Origin: Baffinella frigidus
Lineage: Eukaryota > Cryptophyceae > Cryptomonadales > Baffinellaceae
Length of the DNA stretch: 11,593 nucleotides
Direction of reading: 5' to 3'
Assembly (NCBI GenBank): GCA_026770585.1
Contig: MU646421.1
Span: 728,672-740,264 of the forward strand
A program made the position numbers and the translations under genes. Shown piece after piece: positions 7,072 through 11,593 of this stretch (its first letter is position 1; every line of letters begins with the position of its first letter). The notes beneath the pieces were generated by a model. That model did no database searches. It was not told where the DNA came from and was given only the letters and a program-made list of their open reading frames with translations.

Positions 7072-8259
7072 TCACCTCTTGTTGACGCTGCTCGGGTCAA
7101 AGGTTTTACAGGGTTCTTGGTCTAGGGGTTGGGGGTTCGGGCGGGGGCGGGGGGGGGGGAACTCCGGCCCTCGCATTGGCGGAGTATTGCCTTGACGCTG
7201 CTCAGGCGAAAAAGTTTTCAAGGTTCATGGGGGGTTGGGGGGGGATTGGATTGGGGGGGGGCACCTCCGGCCCTCGCATAGACTCGATGTCAGCGCGTGA
7301 CGATATCATAACCTTATCCGAGAGCACGTACATGATGATGGACAACGCCCCCTTCTTGACCGATCTTTTGATTGGCGGATAATTGCCTTGATGCTGCTCA
7401 GATGAAAAGGTTTCCAGGGTTCATGGTCTAGGGTTTGGGGGCGGGGGGGGGGGGGCGGGGGGGGGCACCTTCGGCTCCCGCATTGGCGGATAATTGCCTT
7501 GACGCTGCTCAGGTGGAAAGATTTCCAAGGTTCGGGGTCTAGGGTTTGGGGTATGGGGTGTGGGGTGTGGGGCACCTCTGGCTCTCCGAGCGCGCGGAGG
7601 AGGAGCGTCTCTGCTTGTCTGTACTCTCCTGCGCGCAAGAATGATGTCCACGGACGGGATTTATGGCTGATGTTTTTTGGCGCTTATGGTGTAGGGTGTA
7701 GGGTGTACGGCGGGACTGCGCGCGGGACACACCCCAGGTGAGTGTTTTTTCGTGGGTGTGGTGGATTACGTCTGCGGGGAATTCCATAAGAGGGATGATG
7801 AACAGATCTGCCTCGGTTAACCTTGGTTCCTCGTTAAATACATTTAGATGCTGTTTGCACTGGAGAGTTTGTACAGAGTCCTGATCTACAAAAACGTAAT
7901 GCGGAGCCCAGATTGACTGGGGTAAAGCAAGAATGGTGAAAATAAGGACACGGGAAAAACGACTTACCAGAGAGCATTATTTAATACCGAGAGAAGTGAG
8001 AAGCGCAGCAGCGTGGCGCCACGGTACACATCCGTCAACTTTGGAGCGGGAAAGAGCCCGAGCTCACCAAATTGGTGAGCCCACATAGACTGTCACAAAA
8101 CTAGGAGTTACCGAGAGACGTGAGGAGCGCAGCTGCGTGGCGCACTTGTACTGCGGTCCGCAGGGCCCACTCGCGCCCGAGCAGCTTCGGATGCACCCCC
8201 GGAGGAGATGTCGTGGAGGACTCCTCCTCCTCCTCGCGCGTCATGGTAGGGAATGCCAT
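7072..8259 (-). CDS. Small TPR-motif protein, five predicted exons
   Basis: I propose the join 8259-8112, 7628-7576, 7504-7469, 7393-7265, 7197-7072, giving 163 residues. Exon 1 starts at an ATG with A at -3 and G at +4, and runs through an acidic patch (REEEEE) to RHAAALLTSL. The donor G|GTAACT is phase 1 and meets GCGCGCAG|GA in phase, giving SLGEYRQAETLLLRALGEPE (residues 48-67). With the preceding residues this is a good tetratricopeptide repeat (TPR) of the kind found in adaptor proteins. Exons 3 and 5 begin with a shared RQGN(Y/T)PPMR peptide and exon 4 with HQGNYPP, inside a tandem intron-exon cassette. Exon 5 reads on to TGA through a proline-rich stretch because its donor has TT instead of GT. 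Every junction keeps frame, which supports the model. However, one TPR alone is unusual and the 3' half is repetitive, so this may be a degenerate or truncated gene. Function unknown. Confidence 0.42.
7081..7575 (-). repeat. Tandem intron-plus-exon cassette, about 105-110 bp
   Basis: On the minus strand each unit reads GTGCCCC, a C-rich tract, a CCAAACCCTAGACC-like telomere-like word, GAACC(C/T)TGGAAA, a T-rich tract and CTGAGCAG. It then runs into CGTCAAGGCAATTATCCGCC and GGAGCCGAAG. As introns these would be 71 nt (7575-7505), 75 nt (7468-7394) and 67 nt (7264-7198). A fourth unit (7161-7086) has lost the donor GT. The 36-nt exon piece is phase 0 on both sides. On the plus strand the same array is simply a G-rich minisatellite. 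Confidence 0.7.
7917..7967 (-). other. Possible 51-nt intron, inside intron 1 of the TPR gene
   Basis: The minus strand reads CTCTCTG|GTAAGT, a T/C-rich stretch, then CTTTACCCCAG|TCAATC. Both splice sites are excellent matches to consensus. After the acceptor, a non-repetitive frame stays open for about 64 codons (PHYVFVDQD, then NEEPRLTEADL), but the frame before the donor contains a stop. It may be a remnant or an alternative exon. Confidence 0.3.
7988..8144 (-). repeat. Duplicated 3' end of TPR exon 1
   Basis: The last 33 or so bases of exon 1 (minus strand 8144-8112, encoding RHAAALLTSL and ending TCTCG|GTA) recur at 8020-7988, 124 bp downstream, again followed by GTA. The spacer between them is almost entirely the 71-bp dispersed repeat copy B. 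The second copy could be a duplicated alternative donor. Confidence 0.75.
8022..8092 (+). repeat. 71-bp dispersed repeat, copy B
   Basis: Starts CGGTACACATCCGTCAAC, carries a GAGCTCACC/GGTGAGCCC hairpin with loop AAATT, and ends ATAGACTG. It matches copy C at about 62 of 71 positions without gaps. It lies inside predicted intron 1 of the TPR gene, on the opposite strand. Confidence 0.88.
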
Positions 8260-8502
8260 GTTAAACCTGCATAAAACATTGTTACCTCATTCTCCCGACC
8301 ACCTCAACACATGTCGTGGAGCACCCCCCCCCCTCCTCCTCCTCACGCGCCATGGTGGGGAATGCCATGTTGAACCTGCATACAACGGTGTTACCTCATT
8401 CTCCCGACCACCTCAACACATGTCGTGGAGCACCCCCCCCCCTCCTCCTCCTCACGCGCCATGGTAGGGAATGCGACGTTGAACCTGCATACAACGGTGT
8501 TC
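8208..8502 (-). repeat. Three tandem copies (103-109 bp) of the TPR gene start region
   Basis: ATGTCGTGGAG marks successive units at 8208, 8311 and 8420. On the minus strand each unit holds ...ATGCAGGTT, a MAFPTM(T/A)REEEE start region (its first ATG lost in the distal copy), and a G-run. The proximal copy (8259) opens exon 1. The two upstream copies carry 10-base G-runs and run into stops. The distal copy abuts the stop codon of the F-box gene at 8501-8503. Confidence 0.85.
8282..8462 (-). other. Two upstream short ORFs made by the triplicated start region
   Basis: The minus strand ATG at 8368 opens a 28-codon frame ending TAA at 8284-8282. The ATG at 8462 opens a 23-codon frame ending TAA at 8393-8391. 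Both start with the same REEEE peptide as the TPR exon, continue GGGCSTTCVEVVGRMR and stop. If the transcript begins upstream of them they would act as uORFs. No evidence of expression. Confidence 0.4.
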
Positions 8503-9204
8503 ACACTTCCCGGGGTCGGGCACATCCCGAGGTCGGGAGGATGAGGTAGCCGCAACAAGCCAAAATGAAGATGGTCGTGAAGATGAGAGGTTCATGGGGG
8601 CTGGACCTGTGTGCGATGCGCTGGCGCGGAATGTTCCCCCACTGGCGAGGGTGCGTTGCGCGCCACGGAAACCTGCGCGCGCGGCCCAAGGTCAATCCCA
8701 CAGCTGTGGCGCTGGACTCGTCGCATGGCGGGATTGTGAAGGTAAAAGGAGAGATACCAGGTTTTGGCGATGCGATTGAAATCCCGTGCGACGGCGCCGA
8801 ATCGGAGGCACATGCGCACGTCGAGCTGGTCCAGGATCATTGTGAAGACCTGCAAGGAAGGGGTTCGACAGGTGAGGGTGGCGTGTTTGAGATGCTCGGA
8901 GCGTCTACTTGACGAAACAGGAGGAAGCAGAGAGACGAGCAGCTAGAAGCTCGTGGGATCCGGCGCCGACCTGCTCCTCCTCTCCGAGCAGAAGTTGTAG
9001 GAGCCCAGTCCCCGGACTTGGCCCGCCCGCCAACTCTTCAGAAGCCGGCTGAGCAAGTTCAGAGACGGCTGCCTCGCCATTCGCGTCGCTCTTTGGATTC
9101 TCGTCACCGCGTTCGCCGGCAGCAGCAGCGCCAGGGACGTCGCTCTGAGCGTCCTGCTCGCCGCGTCCGTCGTCAAAGCCCCCTTCGTCCTCAGCGTCAG
9201 CCAT
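8501..9204 (-). CDS. F-box protein, three predicted exons
   Basis: I propose the join 9204-8971, 8849-8758, 8672-8501, giving 165 residues. The ATG at 9204 has a strong context (AAAACCATGG). Exon 1 encodes an acidic, low-complexity N-terminus (MADAEDEGG...) ending LLQLLLGEEEQ. Removing a 121-nt intron (GAGCAG|GTCGGC to CCTTGCAG|GTC, phase 0) joins it to VFTMILDQLDVRMCLRFGA and then VARDFNRIAKTW, a good F-box at about residues 72-112. A second, 85-nt intron (CTG|GTATCT to GCGCGCAG|G) is less certain; it gives W-FPWRATHPRQWG, similar to the W.aL....WG stretch that often follows an F-box. Without it the frame runs to a stop at about 8592. F-box proteins recruit substrates to SCF ubiquitin ligases through Skp1. 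No substrate-binding repeats are seen, so the protein looks short or truncated against the minisatellite downstream. Confidence 0.6.
8850..8970 (-). other. Intron inside the F-box motif (121 nt)
   Basis: GT at 8970-8969, AG at 8851-8850 after CCCCTTCCTTGC. Phase 0. The acceptor is strong; the donor (GTCGGC) is weak, so the exact 5' site could shift. Confidence 0.6.
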
Positions 9205-9300
9205 GGTTTTTAAAAGCCCCGAGCTCCAGTTTTAAGCTCTTGTTCGTGGCTCGTGGCTCTTGCGCAGATCTTTCCGCTGAGGGGGTGTCGCGGAGGCAGC
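9205..9300. promoter_or_regulatory. 96-bp divergent (bidirectional) promoter region
   Basis: Only 96 bp separate the F-box ATG (minus) from the AAA+ ATG (plus). The interval holds TTTTTAAAAG next to the F-box start, TTTTAAGCTC further right, and an imperfect GTGGCTC duplication near 9245-9260. Both starts have GC after the ATG. Untranslated regions must be very short, or there are further 5' exons. Confidence 0.55.
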
Positions 9301-10225
9301 ATGGCCAACGGGGGCCTTGTGCAGTGGCAGTGGGTTCTGGTTCCCACCGAGGAGACCCCGGCCGCTGCGCTCCCTCTTGCATTCGCCAGGTGAGGACTAC
9401 TCATTCCTGCCATCCCTGAAGGATCCGGTGGCTTCCTGCGATCACTGCCCCTGGCTGAACCTAACCGCGGTGGCACGATGCCAGGTCGCAGCTTGTTGGG
9501 CAAACGTTGCGGGACGGGGGCGAGCTGCTGCTCCAGCGCGTCGATGGCGCAACCGTCCCTTGTGCGTGCCACGCCCAGCGTCTCGGGGGTCGTCACGAGG
9601 ATCTCTCGCAGAGAAGGGGCGTTTCGCGGCACAGCAAGAGCTCCAGCGGGTCGCTGAGCGCCATCTGCAGCTGGGACACACCCCTGAGCTTCTCCGCGGT
9701 CCAGCCCTGTGGTGGAACATCAGGCGCTCCGCACGGGGCATGCCTGGATTGCTTCGACCAGCACACTGTCGGGCGTCTGCGTGCTACGCTCGAGCTTGGG
9801 CTGTACGGCTCGCAGCAAGAGTGCGAGGAGCTCCGCATCGATCGCCCGTCCGTCATCCTCCTCAGCGGCCCACCAGGTGCCGCGCCGCTGTGCCCCTACT
9901 CCTACTGCACCCATCCTCCGCGTGCCGAGAGGAGCCCACCATGCTAATCGCTACACGACCAGAGCTCGGACAACCAACACCCCCCCTCCCCCCCATCCGC
10001 ACAGGCGGCGGCAAGACGACGCTCCTGCGCGCCCTCACGCAGTCCCTCGGCGCCCCGCTCTTCCCTGTCCTCCAGCGCCTCGCCCAGCCGCATGACCTCT
10101 CCGCCCCCTCCCACCGCCAAGCCCCCGCGCACGCGTCTTCCTCTCGTGCCCCTCCGGACGCGTCCGCAGCGCGCCCCGGCGCGTCACCCAAGGTGCCTGC
10201 CCGTCCCCATCGCGCCACCTGTTAG
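9301..10225 (+). CDS. AAA+ ATPase (Cdc48/Afg2/Pex6-like), N-terminal part, spliced
   Basis: I propose exons 9301-9389, 9485-9876 and 10005 onward; reading exon 3 to its first stop gives 233 residues. Exon 1 is a short frame starting MANGGLVQWQWVL and ending at an ideal donor, CCAG|GTGAGG. Splicing out 95 nt (acceptor GATGCCAG|G) gives SQLVGQTLRDGGELLLQR, resembling the double-psi half of Cdc48-type N-domains. Later in exon 2 comes HTVGRLRATLELGLYGSQ and RPSVILLSGPPG. Removing a second, 128-nt intron joins this to GGKTTLLRALTQSLGAPLF, completing a textbook Walker A, GPPGGGKT (residues 158-165). The exact motif, phases and splice sites make an AAA+ gene very likely. No Walker B, sensor or arginine finger is found downstream in frame. 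The tail after about residue 182 is Pro/Ala-rich and looks like unspliced intron, so the 3' part is either missed exons or a truncation by the repeats from 10380. Confidence 0.7.
9390..9484 (+). other. AAA+ gene intron 1 (95 nt)
   Basis: Donor CAG|GTGAGG matches consensus. A CTGAACCTAAC branch-point-like stretch lies upstream of acceptor GATGCCAG|G. Phase 2. Confidence 0.7.
9877..10004 (+). other. AAA+ gene intron 2 (128 nt), splits Walker A
   Basis: Donor CCAG|GTGCCG, a TGCTAAT branch-point-like word near 9943, then a long C/T tract (CCCCCCTCCCCCCC) before CGCACAG|GC. Phase 1; the split codon is Gly. Confidence 0.8.
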
Positions 10226-10365
10226 TCATCGATGCGCGCTGGTGTCTTCGTGCCCCGTACCAGCGCGCGACAACGCTCGAGATCGCTGTTCAGCGCTGGC
10301 GGCCACAGCCGCGATGTACGCTAGGCTGTTGTCGCCGAGGGGCTGAGTCGTTCGCGGTTGGCAGG

Positions 10366-10580
10366 TGTAGCTCGGACTCGACGACCTGCCGCGGTTAGAC
10401 CCTACATGACATGTCCCGTAACTAACCCGAACCCCCAAACCCTGAACCCTGAAGGTATGGCTCGGCCTCGGAACCCGAGACCCGAAAGGTGTGGATCGGA
10501 CATGACGTGTCCCGTAGCTAACCCGAAACCCGAAATCCGAAAGGTGTGGCTCGGCCTCGACGACCTCCCGCCGCCCGACG
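10366..10580. repeat. Tandem repeat with CATGAC(A/G)TGTCCCGTA and GGCTCGGCCTCG
   Basis: The unit CATGACATGTCCCGTAACTAACCCGAA...GGTATGGCTCGGCCTCG at about 10406-10470 recurs at about 10500-10558, with a partial copy between. It includes short CCCTGAA/CCCGAAA runs, decayed C-strand telomere-like heptamers. GTGTAGCTCGGACTCGACGACC at about 10367 is a diverged fragment of the same unit. Confidence 0.8.
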
Positions 10581-10965
10581 AAGCCTGCGCAAGGTCTCCC
10601 CCACCCCTCCCACCTCAAGTCTTTTCAGCGCTTCTTGCCGCCTGAGAGACACCATACGGTGTATTGTTTCAAGATTTATCGGATGGTTGCAAACTGACGC
10701 ACGGGGCTGCGCAAGGTCTCTCCCCCACCCCTCCCGACTCAACTCTTGTCATCGATTCCGCTGCCGCAGCGACACCACATGGTGTATTTTTCGAAAGGTG
10801 TCGGGGTGTTTGCAGATTCGTCTCGGTAATCCTTGATGGGGTGGGGTTGGGGGGGGGAGATCCAAGGGTCGGCAGCTGACGTCTCGATGACACCATCTGG
10901 AGTAGGGTTTCAAAAGGCATCCAGGTGTATCCTGTTTCAAAAAAGGTATCCGGTTGACGCGATGG
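10580..10965. repeat. Tandem repeat, about 120-bp unit, with small ACACC...GGTGT hairpin
   Basis: GCGCAAGGTCTC(TC)CCCCACCCCTCCC begins units at about 10587 and 10708. Each continues to GACACCA(TACGG/CATGG)TGTATT and then a TTTC(A/G)A(A)AG word. Diverged copies of the second half lie at about 10888-10945 and 11190-11225. Open frames here repeat between units and are not supported. Confidence 0.75.
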
Positions 10966-10984
10966 CGACGTGGCTCGCGCAGGT

Positions 10985-11028
10985 CTTATCTCAGAAAACG
11001 AGTTCTAAAACTCGTTTTCTGAGATAAG
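10985..11028. repeat. Perfect hairpin, 20-bp stem and 4-nt loop
   Basis: CTTATCTCAGAAAACGAGTT (10985-11004), loop CTAA, then its exact reverse complement (11009-11028). No mismatch in 20 pairs. It is AT-rich within GC-rich surroundings and looks like an insertion between GCGCAGGT and GTTAGACGAC. Those flanks recur near 11515-11544 without the hairpin. Confidence 0.95.
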
Positions 11029-11101
11029 GTTAGACGACGAAAATTCCAGCCCTGCCTCACTCGGATTGACCGACTATTCTCAAGTTGACACGCTGGGTGC
11101 G

Positions 11102-11172
11102 CGGTACACATCCGTCAACTTTGGAGCGGAAACGATCCCGGGCTCGCCGAATCGGTGAGCCCGAATAGACTG
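11102..11172 (+). repeat. 71-bp dispersed repeat, copy C
   Basis: Starts CGGTACACATCCGTCAAC, has a GGGCTCGCC/GGTGAGCCC hairpin with loop GAATC, and ends ATAGACTG. Same length as copies A and B. Confidence 0.88.
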
Positions 11173-11383
11173 AGACTGGGCTAGAAATACGGTGTTTTGT
11201 TTCAAAAGGTCCCTGGGTATCCCAGACACGGGATCAACAGATCCGTTTCCTGCTCAAGCCACCCTGGAGGGCACATTAGGGTATTTTGAGCATTCTTAAG
11301 TCAACACCCCTTGAGATGCTACCTTCCGGCGGTAGCACCGTGATGAATGGATCTGGTACAAAAAGGTCTAATAAGTATTTTAG

Positions 11384-11425
11384 TGGTACACATCCTGTCA
11401 ACTTTTGCGATAACGGGTTATTCGG
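11384..11425 (+). repeat. Half copy related to the 71-bp repeat
   Basis: GGTACACATCCTGTCAACTTTTGCGA matches the left half of the 71-bp family with a one-base insertion, then diverges. A similar half copy is GGTACAAAATCGTCAACTTT at about 6197-6216. The remainder of 11173-11593 shows no gene I can support, only fragments of the neighbouring tandem repeats. Confidence 0.6.
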
Positions 11426-11593
11426 GAATGGCCGCAAGTCCCCTCCAGGGTGGTGAAGAACGGGTGGTTGCAAAGTGACGTTCTCGATGGCGAGCAAACT
11501 GACGCACGATGACGACGCGCAGGTCCGTGGAGGAGGGGTTAGACGACTGTTGGGGGGCTACCCACCAAGGATTGTTGGGGGGGGTAATTGATT

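Noticed and set aside
7176-7382. Plus-strand frame ending in MMMDNAPFLTDLLIGG
   Set aside because: It runs through the G-rich minisatellite; the same stretch fits better as minus-strand cassette exon 4 with splice sites, although transcript data could reverse this.
8565-8912. 115-codon plus-strand frame opposite the F-box exons
   Set aside because: It is the shadow of the minus-strand exons; the F-box and splice signals favour the minus strand.
9018-9419. Arg/Gln-rich plus-strand frame across the F-box exon 1 and the promoter
   Set aside because: It is antisense to exon 1 of the F-box gene and overlaps AAA+ exon 1 in another frame; low-complexity composition.
9317-10225. Unspliced 302-codon plus-strand frame
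   Set aside because: Only its last part, from 10005, is in the AAA+ reading frame; the upstream part is out of frame with the conserved N-domain and the GPPG half of Walker A.
11276-11497. 73-codon minus-strand frame near the right end
   Set aside because: It has no ATG start, no recognisable motif, and overlaps the half copy of the 71-bp repeat.

Overview
The window looks like nuclear DNA of a microbial eukaryote, probably an alga or related protist. It has TTTAGGG-type (plant/algal) telomere-like repeats scattered through it, very many micro- and minisatellites, and short GT-AG introns that interrupt protein motifs. I see no bacterial operon signs and cannot place the species.

Positions 1-7071 hold no gene I can support. 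They are a repeat-rich, subtelomere-like stretch: degenerate telomeric arrays (two of them in the head-to-head orientation expected of chromosome-end fusions), a 29-bp satellite, a long TG microsatellite, tandem duplications of 100-200 bp units, and at least four small elements with terminal inverted repeats (MITE-like). One MITE-like element has a target duplication and a matching empty site in the neighbouring tandem copy.

Positions 7072-10225 form a gene island, rebuilt here by splicing. On the minus strand lies a small TPR-motif gene (8259 to 7072) whose 3' half is a tandemly repeated intron-plus-36-nt-exon cassette and whose start region is triplicated. Upstream of it on the same strand is an F-box gene (9204 to 8501), with an intron inside the F-box. 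Only 96 bp away, and divergent, is a plus-strand AAA+ ATPase gene (from 9301) whose Walker A motif appears only after an intron is removed. The AAA+ gene is incomplete at its 3' end, where repeats take over. F-box (ubiquitin ligase adaptor), AAA+ (Cdc48/Afg2/Pex6-like) and TPR proteins could all act in protein quality control, but a functional link here is inference only.

Positions 10226-11593 return to tandem and dispersed repeats. They include a perfect 20-bp-stem hairpin and one of three full copies of a 71-bp dispersed repeat family.
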